Origin: Tricholoma matsutake
Taxonomy: Eukaryota > Basidiomycota > Agaricomycetes > Agaricales > Tricholomataceae
Assembly: GCA_026075535.2 (NCBI GenBank)
Contig: AP026550.1
Location: 3,658,001 to 3,722,000 of the forward strand
Direction: 5' to 3'
Length of the DNA stretch: 64,000 nucleotides
Positions 22,401-33,291 of this stretch are shown one piece after another (the stretch's first letter is position 1; every line of letters starts with the position of its first letter). The notes below the pieces were generated by a model. It saw only the letters and a program-made list of their open reading frames with translations, did no database searches and had not been told where the DNA came from. A program made the translations under genes and the position numbers.

Positions 22401-23695
22401 CATGATCCGCGAGCAGCTGAATCGTCCACAACTTGGCTCACCCTTTGAAATAGAGCACGAGGATGTTACACATGATCCTGGCTTACAGTACAACATGGGA
22501 AAGTCACAGAAATGTCCTGTGCACATACCAACATTCCTGCAAAAGAATGAAGGTGACCCCGCGATCAAGGTGAGCAGCGTTCGTATTCTTCCTCTGCTGA
22601 TTTGTACTAACCCCTCTGATGCAGAACTTTTTACCCAAGTTAAGAGAGCATCTACTTCCTCGAATCCAAACAGCACTTCTCCAGGAAACTGAATCACTTT
22701 CGGATCTGTCCAGCATCAGAACAGGGTCAGATACTGGGCCATTGAGTCCGAGTCATAGCCCTGATGAAAATGCATGCAATTTCGTGCTCTTGAAGAATGA
22801 CCGCATATACCACCACAAACTTATTCGATTCCACTTCACCACTCATGACATTCGGCGTGGAACTGACATCGTTAATGCAGGGACATCCCGTTGCAACATC
22901 ATGCTTCTTGCTGATGATGTGGGAGGCTCTGTGATTTCTTCGAATCTGCATCATTTCTTGTACGCACAGGTCCTTGGCACATATCATGTAAATGTGATTT
23001 ATACTGGGCCTGGCATGCGTGATTTTGAAGCTCGCCGCTTCGATTTTTTGTGGGTACGATGGTTTGAGGTTGTTAACCCAGGGTCTTCAGGGTGGAGTAC
23101 TTCCAAGCTGGACTCGGTCCGCTTTCCTCCTATGAACGAGAAGCATTCTTTTGGTTTTGTGGATCCGAAAGATGTTCTGCGTGGGTGCCACATCCTACCA
23201 GCCTTTGCAAAAGGCAAACGACAAAGGGATGGGGTTGGTATCTCACGCTGTGCCAAGGATGGTAAAGACTACAATCAATACTTTGTTGGCCGGTGGGTTT
23301 ATTACTTACTCGCCAGTTCTGATTCCATGTTACTATATCCCCCCAGGTTCTCTGACTGGGATCTTCTTATGCGCTACCACTGGGGGCTAGGTGTTGGCCA
23401 CTTTCATGCGCATCAGTCAGCATCCTCCTTGGGCTGTGTTTCCGATGTGGCTGAAGATGCCCAGGATATTCAGGTTCCAGATGTGGAGCTTCAGGAGGCA
23501 TCGGAAGAGTCTCCTGCACAAGCCAACGACAGAGGTAGCGACATGGGCTATGACTCAGAGTCAGAAAACCCAGAGCTATGTTTAGAAGACCGTGACTTGG
23601 AAGGCTGGGATGACATTGAAATGGATGACGTAGAGGATGGTGATGACAGAGATGAAGTCATCGAAGAGCCTGAAGACTTTACTGGGATGTACTAG
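19406..23695 (+). CDS. Plavaka-type (CACTA-like) DNA transposase, nearly intact
   Basis: Starts MDLSPAWCQVCVCGRTF with a zinc finger (C-x2-C ... HKRSC). After an intron (19668-19721) come the hallmark blocks WYWNGGLKKTQSGFQDL, KIRVPFHKR, PYELFWQPTE, LYTSEAFIEAHRDLQESP, LMFASDGTQLTAF and LWPIYLAMGNESKDRR. Further exons give LPDAFKTFATEYLGGKGP, CPCPHCLIPLDRVANMGM, then DLMHEVELGVWK, LLPEPHN, WHGLAKLRMHTDMTLDIL, LMRYHWGLGVGHFHAH and an acidic C-terminus (GMY, stop). Seven or more short introns join in phase. One intron (21616-21665) has a GC donor (GCAAG). A single in-frame TGA at 21670-21672, in F-stop-EIPPFG, is the only break I found. This is an autonomous-type cut-and-paste transposase, possibly recently active. 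Terminal inverted repeats were not identified. Confidence 0.88.
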
Positions 23696-23816
23696 TCACC
23701 GTTCTCAATATGTGTCAACATCTATGTATGTAACCAACTCCTACCCACTAAAAGCAACCTTTAAAATGTGATGGGACACACTGGCAGGAGTGGTGAACAC
23801 CGGCTGATGCTTAAAG

Positions 23817-23837
23817 GTCGGAGTTTTAAACTCCGAC
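23817..23837. repeat. perfect 21-bp palindrome downstream of Plavaka
   Basis: Arms GTCGGAGTTT and AAACTCCGAC flank one T. It lies about 120 bp after the transposase stop, followed by CGACGGTTTTCGACGTCG, itself partly self-complementary. It may belong to the 3' subterminal region of the element or form the 3' end hairpin of its transcript. Confidence 0.6.
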
Positions 23838-23839
23838 TT

Positions 23840-25385
23840 TCGACGGTTTTCGACGTCGCAAGGAGAATTGCGAGGCACCACACTATTTAAATGGGGAAGG
23901 GGAAGGAAAAGTTGTAGGTAAGCTAGTAGACATGCTGGGCTACATGTATGTAAATATATCATAATTCTTTATTGACTGTGTGAGGCACAGGAGAGTGAAC
24001 AAGATAAAAAGTGGCAATGTGACATTTTTCTCGTGATCTCATCCACCCGGCCTCAAAAAATGCAAATTGCTCATCATCCACTCACTCAAAAAATCCTGGC
24101 CTCGGAGGGGGGAATGCAGTACATGCATTGGCATCTCTGGAGCAAGTTCACACAATTTCGGCCTGCCCAAACTCGCTCAACGGCACCAGCAATGGACACG
24201 ATCACAGCCCATCATTTCCCCTCACGAGAATTGATGGCATTCACTGCACAGAGGATAACTTGAAGGCTATTGCTCCTCATCACCCTTTCGCATTGCAATT
24301 TCCAGATCAGATGAGCGGGTTACAATTTTCCAGAGTCTGTTTGTTCCGGGTGTTTCCCGGGCCCAAATTCATAGTAAGTTGAACTTGAACTTGAACTTGC
24401 CAGTGTTCAACTTTTGGTCGGCAGCCCATGGTATCATCATGATGATGTCACACCCTGATCAGCACGTGCCACTGATTGGTGCTTATCTCAGAAGTTTGAA
24501 CCATTAAAATTTCAAATGAAACAAGTTTCCTAGTCCGAGTCCGAGTCTGGGTCTACTAAGTCACGGTTTTACTACTACTAGTACTACATCCGAAGTCATC
24601 TACCATGATCCATCTTGCTTGCGCTCCACTAGTTCCCCTGCAGGTCTGACTTTTCGTCACCTGCCATGAGTTTGACTTTTCGTCACTCAACGTTGGATTT
24701 GGCCTAAGGCTGTTCAGGATCCTATCAGCAACTTGTCCTGAAGACCACGTATGAAGTGTCGTCTGAGCCTCAGGCTGGCCCCAGCCCCGTCGGCTATGCA
24801 ATGCCCGTCCTTCACTCGTGCCCAGGAAATTGGCGCAAGTGACACATAGCTGTACTACTAGGGGGGTGACTTACAAAAGATTGAGTACCACATTGGTGGG
24901 TGCCTATGATGTTAGATAGAGTGCACGTACCGATATCCACCGTCAGGCTCCTTGATTCCTCGGCAATATTCCACCTCATTGTCCTCCGTGTGTGCGCACC
25001 GAGCATCTGGTGAGGCCAACATTTGTGCAAACACACGCCGAGGCGTTTTCTATCCTAGGCAGTGATCCCAAAGTCCATTCCGCTGCAAGAAAGGCACAAG
25101 CATTTCTTGTGTCGGACTCGGACTCACTTCATTGCTGTTTCCTGCCCCTTTATCCCCTACCTTGGTGTGAGCTATCATGAGCCAACCTTACCACATAGTA
25201 GCTCCTGCACCAATATTGTGATACCAAGGCGCCTGAGCAAGGACTCACAAAACACATGAAGTAGTTCGTGTGTATAGTAACATGTAGCTTTGAACTACGT
25301 TCCCTAGGACAGCCTCGCTGGTGAGGGCATCGGTTACAATTCGACGGGCACTGAGCACCTCCGTCCCCTCACTGTTTGGTGACCC
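23840..25385. other. gene-poor stretch
   Basis: Short frames near 24033-24382 are not recognisable. The stretch holds a fifth copy of the dispersed repeat core (24637-24690) and CTACTAG-rich microsatellite near 24565-24585. I see no RNA gene. Confidence 0.4.
24637..24690 (+). repeat. dispersed repeat core, copy 5
   Basis: CCTGCAGG, GTCTGACTTTTCGTCAC, 9-nt spacer, GTTTGACTTTTCGTCAC, TCAA. This is the cleanest copy of the doubled motif. The flanks are less similar to 10515-10815 than those at 16505-16825. Confidence 0.7.
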
Positions 25386-25840
25386 ATGATCGCCTTGTGC
25401 ACGATTGAGCATGTCGAGGCTGCTGGTGCGGTGATGTCGATGGTGACGGTGTTGGCCATGGTAATGTGGATGTGCAAATGGAGGCCAATGCGAAAGGTGA
25501 GGATGGAAAGAACAGGGATGGAGGGCATGGGGTTTTGGATCGAGCGGGGGGGAAAGGGTATGCTATGCTTCCATTGGAGAACGCTGGCGCAGGTGTGGGG
25601 AGGGCATGCTGGGATGTGTTGAAGAATGCGTATCGAGATGTTAAAATGATGGAGGCTGTGTCGATAGGTGTTGAGGCTCAGAGGCGTGTCAGGGAAGTGT
25701 TCGACATCTGAGAGGCATATCACGAGGCCATGGAGGGATGGACGGGTTGTCTAGAGTCCTCAAACGGCGAGGAGGTGTATCGAGGGGATGCTCGACTGCT
25801 GGGGGATGTATTGAGAGAGGTGTTGAACGGCGGGTGACTA
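25386..25840 (+). pseudogene. possible decayed small ORF
   Basis: One frame reads GDVDGDGVGHGNVDVQMEAN, then MLPLENAGAGVGRACWDVLK, RRVREVFDI, an in-frame TGA at about 25709, and then EAYHEAMEGWTGCLESSNGE and LLGDVLREVLNGG before a final stop. Another TGA interrupts it upstream near 25407. The GC-rich, Gly/Val-rich codon pattern suggests former coding sequence, but I recognise no family. It could be spurious. Confidence 0.25.
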
Positions 25841-26121
25841 GTGCTTCCTCATTCCATTTTCTTCATTTGATCGTGGACTAGGCGTGGTTTCTCTAACTTA
25901 CTCCTAGCTCAAGTCGAACACACAACATCAAACGAAGCTAGGAATACCACCACGACCAACAAGAGTCTGTGCACCCTCACTTACCCTAACACCGCCTTGC
26001 TGGGGTTTGTTTTTCCTCTACCTTAACTCCTACCATCGTCTAGCTAACCGCCCTGCGTACATCCAACCTTTTAAGCACAACTTCAGTCCTCCCCCTCTAT
26101 CTCTAACCGCAACTATCACCA

Positions 26122-26478
26122 ATGGCACGCCGGAATTCTAGAACGCCAATTGTTGAGCACGATTGGCCCTTCAAAGTAGGTGCTGTATTCCATTTTTACT
26201 TTAGGTAATAGTCGGCTCTTCACAGCGTGGCCAACGGGTTGAGGTCTGTAGGGACCGACGGTGGTGCAAAGCCACCTTTCGAAGGTATGACTACCGGCTT
26301 CTCCAATGCCCTAAGAAACGAGGCGAGCCGAAGAGATGGGCGGTAAGTCTATATAATATCTCGTTGACTTTTTCTGACCGTTCTTTTGAAGCAAAAATGT
26401 GTTGGAGCTCTTGTCGTATTCGACAACGATGGGGCGGAGGCAGTGCACGCGTTTTTGGATGTACTACGCAATCAGAAG
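26122..26478 (+). pseudogene. fragment resembling the GCM-like DNA-binding domain of fungal MULE-type transposases
   Basis: Short exons: MARRNSRTPIVEHDWPFK (26122-26175), then SQRGQRVEVCRDRRWCKATF and DYRLLQCPKKRGEPKRW, then KCVGALVVFDNDGAEAVHAF ending before GTGAGT. The order W/C-rich strand, CPKK, KCVGALVV.DND resembles the CLGVLVC-DND core of GCM-like zinc domains found in fungal MULE transposases, but expected Cys residues are missing. Downstream sequence (26600-27100) may hold the rest in decayed form. Identification is tentative. Confidence 0.3.
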
Positions 26479-26479
26479 T

Positions 26480-28850
26480 GAGTATCATATTTCATTCGGT
26501 ACCCTCAGCGATCATCTAATGCTAGACTCCACAGATAGATAAAATTTGTATTTTGATTGTAAACTGGATGCTAAAAGCAGGAGTCTAACTATTTGGAATT
26601 TATTGAATTGGGGTATGAGACAGTGCCATCGAGTGTGCAGTGAGTCATATAATGCTGTTTTTTTCATCAGCCCACCTCCTAAGTAACGTAAGTCAGGATA
26701 ACCATGCAATGCGCTTTTGAGCGCAGCTGGTGCTTGGAAATGGGTAAGCAGCCTGTTGTTGGCAGCGTAGAACGCACCGCCCACCCTCTACCCAAATGCT
26801 TTTGTAATGCATTTCATTGCTCATGAACATGCAACGACATTCACTTTGACGGTCACTACTGTCTCCCATGCCAGGGGAGCTGATACACATATTTGAATGC
26901 ATAGAGCCCCTTGCACTACGGGTGGGGGAGGGATTGGGAGGACAGCCGTTTTGGGGCCGTAGGCGCATTCACGGTCAGATGTTAGGTGCATTACTGAACA
27001 ACTTATTTTGTTGTTTTCCACTGCTGGACTTTCGCGTTCGAACGGCCTTAGTTAACTGCATCCATCGCCTTGACGTATTTTCAAGTTTTGGATGGATAGG
27101 AACCCAACCGCTTGAAGGGCGGTGTTGAAGGTATGGCCACTTGGCGGCCGGTGGAAAGAGTGTTGGGCGCTTCCGAGCACGCTGGTTGTTGGAAACAAGG
27201 TAAGCAGTTTGTCTGAAGGTGCAGGAAGTGCTGCTAGTCATTTAGGCATGCTTGTGATTCTGCCTTGTCAAAGTTTTCATCACTTCATCCGCCCCTCATT
27301 CTGAGTTGAATGGGGGTGCAATGGTGCAGTGGTCCCATCGCACATGTCTGCCATTGCAGACAGACACCGGCATGGTTCAGGATCCCTATGCCCAGCTCGA
27401 GTCTAACACTTAAACACCAATTACCTCATCGTTCCGACAGCCGACGCATTAGCCGTCATCCTCTCCCCTCATAAATTTCTGTTTTATGAGTTGAAAAATC
27501 CTAGACTGTAATGTATCGCCAGTGAGTGTGGTGTGATGGCCCAGGTTGCCTCACATTTGAGGCATCATGGACATCACACCCACTATCATGATCAGCTTTA
27601 CACTGCGCTGTCGCGGTCATAGCTCGACTTGGAGGATAGCGCTTGCTCATGGCAACTCATCTTCCTCATGTCCAGGTACCTCAAAGCAATGCCAGAAATG
27701 GCATGCTCATCGGGGTTAATCCTTCAAGTTGCACCTCCGGCTCTCCAACCCTAAGTCTTTGCCTCTGTTTTTGTCCCAGCCTCTTCAACCTGTTGTGCTG
27801 CTTGCTTGTGATCAATCAGGCTGGATCCCTTGTTTTCTGGGAAGAATGATGAGTAGCTGATAAAATCATTTCTTTCACTGGAACACCTGAATGGAAGCAT
27901 CAGCTTGTGAACATTTGCTTCAAGCATCATGATGTGGGTCCAATATCAGCAAGTGATAGGCTGCAGGAAAAATTGTGATATGGAGCAAATCAGATTTTAT
28001 CCACTTGAACAACTGTATATTATGATAAACAAGAATAATACATAATAATTGTGCTAGTGTAAGCACCAGTTCCTGAATCTTTTCTGCAAGAATCAGAATA
28101 TCTGGTCAGTAAGTCACAAACCTCAGGAAGAATGACTGACCAAGGAAATGGTGGTGTAAAATTATCCCATTGGGTAGAAAAATTGCATGATCCTGTATGA
28201 TAATATCATACACCGCAATTCTGTCTAAAGAAGTGTCAGTGGCTGACCCTTTGTCATCTGGGTTGGATGATGTTTTAACCCCTTTTAAAGTCAGGATAAG
28301 CTCTAGAAATGATGATGTTCAGAGGAAATGACAGCTAAAATCATTTCTTTTGCTTGAGTTATTGTATGCTATGATATAACAATATTGTACAGCACAATCC
28401 TGTTAATTGAAGCATCAGTGCCTGACCCCTCTTCACATTTATTTGACCGTCTTGTAAGGCCTGCTCAAATCTTATCTATTGATTGCGGAGTGTTAATCAT
28501 TGATCAAATCTGTCTAGTCATACCAGGCCCCTGCCAATTTCCAGATGTCAGAACTTAGGGCACGGCCGGTTTTTCTTTCAAAAATTAGCCGGTTTTTTTC
28601 TTGTGTAGTAATTTTCTCATAGCTTGCTCAAATCTCACTGTATCTGTGTAATTTATACATATTCTTGACCCCCTCACTGTGCTGCATCTGCCCATGTATT
28701 CAAATCCATGAAATTCCAAAAATCAATTGGGCCATGTTTGCACAACTTCCAGCAACCAACAACCACGACACTCCACACATCTTCCCCAAGCCCCTACCTA
28801 CACCATGCCCTGAAAAGGGCCAACTGTTCCACTTTGAAGACATTACTCAA
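26480..28850. other. gene-poor stretch before the Tc1-like transposase
   Basis: No recognisable gene. AT-rich DNA at 27850-28650 holds short direct repeats built around GTCAGTAAGTCAC and TGACCCC-like blocks. The 5' terminal repeat of the Tc1-like element should lie here but was not identified. Confidence 0.35.
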
Positions 28851-28852
28851 CT

Positions 28853-29722
28853 GACCTCAAGTGGCAAGTCATCCACCAGGCTTACACACTTCATTGATGA
28901 TCAAAGGACATTGCAACTGACCGTGACATGCCGTTGCGGGTCATTCAACGTGTCAAGAGAACCTGGAATGAGATTGGGGATGTTTGTCGAGATAGACAGC
29001 ATCAGGGTAGAGCACCACTATTATCAGTACAAGAATCTCAGGTACGTCAATACAGACATATCTCTTTGTAGCATCTGTTGATTCTATGAGCCTTGTAGTT
29101 CATGGTAGCATTACTGGAACATACTCTGGACCTTTATCTGGATGAGATCCAAGAGCAGCTTCAGGAGCAACATAATGTTACTGTGTCACTCAATACTATC
29201 TCTCGGACTCTCAAAAGGCTTGGGATAAGCTCAAAGAAGGTAACATCATATGTACTAAGGTTCACCTTGTCAATCTGAGCCCAACAGTCTGTCTTCTAGC
29301 TTTCTCGGGCTGCGTCAGAGCATTGTGAGGAGGCCCAGAATGCATTTGCACTCGAAATTGGTGCATACCCTGTGGAATATCTTGTTGCTGGTGATGAGGC
29401 AGCAGTCAATGTACTAACCACTTACAAAACTAACAGATGGTTGGTCCAAGGCCTCCAAGCATGTAAATGGTGCAATTTTGTATGCAGCACCCGGTATGTG
29501 CATCTTACATCAGAGAGACTTCACAATAAGTTCACTGATTGTTTGCTAGCTACTCGATGCTTCCTGCTATCACAGTGGATGGCATTATCTATAGCCATAT
29601 CAAGATTGGTGGCTACAATGGTGATCAATTCATGGAATGGCTTGAAGGTGTCCTTGGGGTCATGAATCCCTACCCTGCCCCTCACAGTGTACTGATTCTT
29701 GACAACTGCCAAATTCATCATG
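28853..29722 (+). pseudogene. Tc1/mariner-like DDE transposase, 5' part
   Basis: Frame from 28853 reads DLKWQVIHQAYTLH, then two consecutive TGA codons (28895-28900), then KDIATDRDMPLRVIQRV, KRTWNEIGDVCRDRQHQGRA. After an intron come LYLDEIQEQLQEQHNVTVSL and TISRTLKRLG (helix-turn-helix region); after the next intron EIGAYPVEYLVAGDEAAVN (first catalytic Asp region); and after a third intron YSMLPAITVDGIIYSHIKIG and PHSVLILDNCQIHHV (second catalytic Asp). The frame is then interrupted at 29723 by Copia-A and resumes at 38948. Introns join in phase. A start codon was not identified. Confidence 0.82.
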
Positions 29723-30076
29723 TGTAGAGAATTGATCCTAGAATAAACAAGGCTATACTCAGTCCTTGTACAAATGACTATATTTGGATATACTGTACCT
29801 AGAATAAACAAGGCTATACTAGAGGTACAGTAAGTAATCATCATAATACGATGTCTAAGATCATACTCACCTCAGTCCTTGTACAAATGACTGAGGTGGC
29901 AGATTGTCTATCTATGAGTATATATATGTTTTGCCAAGCAAAGAGAAAGAATGAGAAAGGGAACTAAGGTGTTTGTTCACATGCATCAAAGGGATGCGCT
30001 AACAATAGCATCCACATCAAACGTGCCGACATTTCCACATTTGGTGATGCGTCATTCCACGGTGTGTTCCTCAACA
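29723..30076 (-). repeat. 3' LTR of Copia-A
   Basis: 354 bp, same length as the 5' LTR. It contains an internal hairpin, CCTCAGTC (29870-29877) and GACTGAGG (29889-29896), around CTTGTACAAAT, conserved also in Copia-B. The polypurine tract GGTGAGGAGGAG (minus, 30077-30088) lies directly inside it. Confidence 0.9.
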
Positions 30077-30116
30077 CTCCTCCTCACCGTGGTACTCCTC
30101 CTCGCATGGAATCATA

Positions 30117-31566
30117 TTATTGTAGGCCCAGGGAATTTTGTAGATAAGTGAATTGTTTGACATCTAGGGCTTTGGTGAACATGTCAGCAACATTTTCTTG
30201 GGTATTGATGTAAGTGAGACACAGATTGTCGGACTGGATGTGCTCGCGAAGGAAGTGATATTTAATGTCAACATGTTTGACGTGGGAGTGGAGAAGAGGG
30301 TCTTCAGAGAGAGTCTTAGTAGCAGTATTGTCACAAGATATAATGGTGGGGGAAGTTTGCATGTAGTCAATAGAGTCAAGTAGGGTTCGTAGCCAGATGC
30401 ATTCCTTGGCGGTCTCAAAAGCTGCAATGTATTTGGCTTTGCATGATGAGGCGGCAACAACTTTCTGTTTGTGTGCCATCCAGGAAACTGCACCAGAACC
30501 AAGGGTGCATACGTAGCCACCAATGCTATGGCGGGTATCCTGGCAGTTGGCCCAGTCGGAGTCGCTAAAAGCATGGAGAGATATGGGAGCATCACCCCCG
30601 AGGTGTAACTTGAAATCCCTTGTCCCTTTGAGGTATTGGACAAGCCTGATGGCCACGCTCCAGTGTTTAGAATTGTAGGAATCAAGGTATTGGGAAAGTT
30701 GTTGAACTGCATATGAAATATCAGGCCAGGTGGAGATTGCTTGGTATAGCAGGCAACTGACAAGGGATCGATAGGGGAGTTTATTGAGGTATAGTCGTTC
30801 CTCAGGAGTGATGGATTGGGGGTTGGCACATCAAAGTTTGCAGCCTGGTTCAAGGGGAGCTGAAACCGGATGAGCATCTTTCTGGCTGAAATGTTCAATA
30901 ATTTTGTCAATGAGGGCAGTTTGAGAGAGTGCAACTGTCCGAGTGGCCCTGTCCCATGTCACAGCAATACCCATGATAAACCGCGCAGTGCCCAATTCAG
31001 AGATGGTCCATACTTTTCGCATCTGGATCTTGAAACGTTCATTTTCCTCCTTTGAGTTCACAATTGAGAGGTAGTCATCGACATGAACGGCTGCAATAAT
31101 GATCCCAGTGTCAGTTTTCCGGTAATAAATGCAAGATTCGCATGCTAGACGAGTAAATCCCCATTTGATCATCTGGGCATTGAGTGTTTGATTCCAGATG
31201 CGACCACTTTGTTTCATATGGTACAGGCCATGCTGTAGTTGCCACACCCAGTCTTCCTTTCCAGGTTCCTCAAATCTGACCAGTTGTTGCATGTATTGTA
31301 CCTCATCGGCAGGTAATAAACCGTATAGAAAAGCGGTCTTCATGTCGATCTGTTGGGCGTCCCATCCCAAAGAGGCTGCAAGGTGCAGAAGAATATGCCA
31401 AGATTCCATGCGTGCAGTGGGTGAGGTAGTTTTAGTGTAATCCTTGCTGTAGATTTGTTTGAAACCTTTAAAAACAAGATGTACTTTCCATCTGACCGCC
31501 TTTCCCACTTCATCTTGCTTGATATGGAAGATGGGTTTCCCTTTTCGGACGTGTTTCCCAGGGGGT
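30117..31566 (-). pseudogene. Copia-A reverse transcriptase and RNase H
   Basis: Starts after the solo-LTR-like insertion with PGKHVRKGKPIFHIK, then RT blocks SLGWDAQQIDMKTAFLYGLL, LQHGLYHMKQSGRIWNQTLN and the catalytic AVHVDDYLSI. An in-frame TGA at about 30831-30833 (after EPGCKL) is followed in the same frame by ITPEERLYLNKLPYRSL, WPDISYAVQQLSQYL and then RNase H (SDSDWANCQDTRHSIGGYV, VAASSCKAKYIAAFETAKE, LTYINTQENVADMFTKAL). Apart from that stop the domain is complete. It belongs to the same family as Copia-B. Confidence 0.88.
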
Positions 31567-31570
31567 ACAT

Positions 31571-33287
31571 TGATGATGCTCAACCCGGAAACCCAAACAA
31601 AACCCACAAAAAAGGCTTCAGATGGTATAACACAAGTCAGAGGAAGGATACGAGGCCCTCTAGATGTCACCTGTCAGATCGACCATCAAATAGTCATAAA
31701 ACAACTGCTTGTCAAAGCAGTTTGAGGCTAAAAGAATGTGTTTCGAGGACTTGCGATGATTTTCGAGGGGTTGCGATGATTTGTGAGACTTTGCGATGGT
31801 TTTCAAGATGTTGCAATATTTTTTGAAGAGGTTTCGAGGAATTTCGAGTGCGCAGATATGTTCGGATGCAAGATCAGGGGACTAGACGAGTAGTAGAAGC
31901 GAAGAAAAGGCTAATCGAGGGAAGCGAGAGCGAAAATAGCGTAATGCGAGGAATTTTGAGGAATTTCAAGGAAGTTTAGCATAAAACACCAACTTTGGAC
32001 TGAATAAGACTAAACTGTACTCTCAAATCACTGTGATCTGGGAGGAAGACGACGACTTTCTTGTTTTTCTTTGTATCTAGTACATCTTTTTATATAAAAC
32101 AAAGAAAGTACCTAAAAAGGCTAGAGAACATGAGGCAAACATGTGGAAAACTCGAGGCAAAAGACAATATAAGTATATCAGAACAATAAAGCGAGCCTAG
32201 AAAGGGTGAATATAACACATGATGAAGAAATAATAAGAAAGAATAGCTAAAACCGGACTGTCCTTGTTATAAATTGAATAAAAGATCGGAAACTGCTTCG
32301 AGCGGATTGTATGCATGCACATGCGGTCGAAATGTGTTCGATATACTCGATTTAGTGTCCCATGTGTCCAGCATGCGTCTGAAGATCGTTCGAATAGGAA
32401 ATACTGTGTCCAATGATGTTTTTCGAGGTTCGATGTTTTTCGAAGATTCTTCGGACTTCGTTCGTGGCCCGATATTGGTGCGATATTGTTTGACAATGGT
32501 AGGGGATACGTCTGGCATGTGTGCAATGACCATTGGGATAGCAATATAGTGTCCGATGTCGATTTTTGATGTTTGATGATGTTTGATCACGTTCGATACA
32601 ATGCTCGCGATGCTCGACAATGTTTGATTGCATTCGATACGATGCTTGCGATGCTCGACAATGTTCGATCGTGTTCGATACGATGCTCGACAATGTTCGA
32701 TCACCTTGTTCGATTGCGTTCGATACAATGCTTGACGATGTTCAATCACATTCGATACGATGCTCGATGATGTTCGATTGCATTCGATATGATGCTCGAC
32801 GATGTTCGATTGCATTCGATACGATGCTCGATGATGTTCGATTGCATTCGATACGATGCTCGACGATGTTTGATCGCATTTGATACGATGCTTGACGATG
32901 TTTGATCGCATTCGATATGATGCTTGACGATGTTTGATCGCATTCGATATGATGCTTGACGATGTTTGATCGCATTCGATACAATGCTCGACAATGTTTG
33001 ATCGCATTCGATATGATGCTCGATGATGTTCGATCACCTTGTTTGACCATGTTCGATATGATGCTCAACAATGTTCGATCACCTTGTTCGACCGCATTCG
33101 ATACAATGCTCGATGATGTTCGATCGCATTCGATACGATGCTCGACCGCGTTCGATACAATATCGCGCTCGGTAGACTTGGTCAGAAGTGGTCGCGCTGC
33201 TTCTGGGACCTTGTGTGAGTTATCCAATGTGATTAGAATGTGGTTGAAACAGTGAATTGGCCTTTGAGCCGAGGAGACAACCTATCA
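31571..33287 (+). mobile_element. 1,717-bp solo-LTR-like element inside Copia-A
   Basis: Begins TGATGATGCTCAACCCGGAA and ends CCTATCA, flanked by the 4-bp duplication ACAT (31567-31570 and 33288-33291). It splits the Copia-A linker between integrase and RT. Related copies lie at 45682-46851 (opposite strand) and 62465-63256, and the Gypsy LTR at 58512 shares the first ~45 bp. TG..CA ends, short duplication and lack of coding point to a solo LTR or a non-autonomous LTR element. Much of its length is a TCGA-rich minisatellite. Confidence 0.75.
32575..33170. repeat. 32-bp TCGA-rich minisatellite
   Basis: About 18 units with a 32-bp period, close to TGTTCGATCGCATTCGAT followed by ACGATGCTCGACGA. 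Units differ almost entirely by CG/TG/CA exchange. All three frames stay open on minus over long distances, giving spurious 32-residue repeats. The 62465 copy of the host element lacks the array, so it expanded locally. Confidence 0.85.
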
Positions 33288-33291
33288 ACAT

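Noticed and set aside
26290..27240. Minus-strand frames in the gene-poor 26-27 kb region
   Set aside because: No conserved motif or consistent splicing; the weak plus-strand GCM-like exons are a better explanation of part of it.
32267..33255. Several long open frames with 32-residue repeats over 32267-33255
   Set aside because: All three minus frames stay open because the 32-bp unit lacks stops; this is a minisatellite, not a protein gene.
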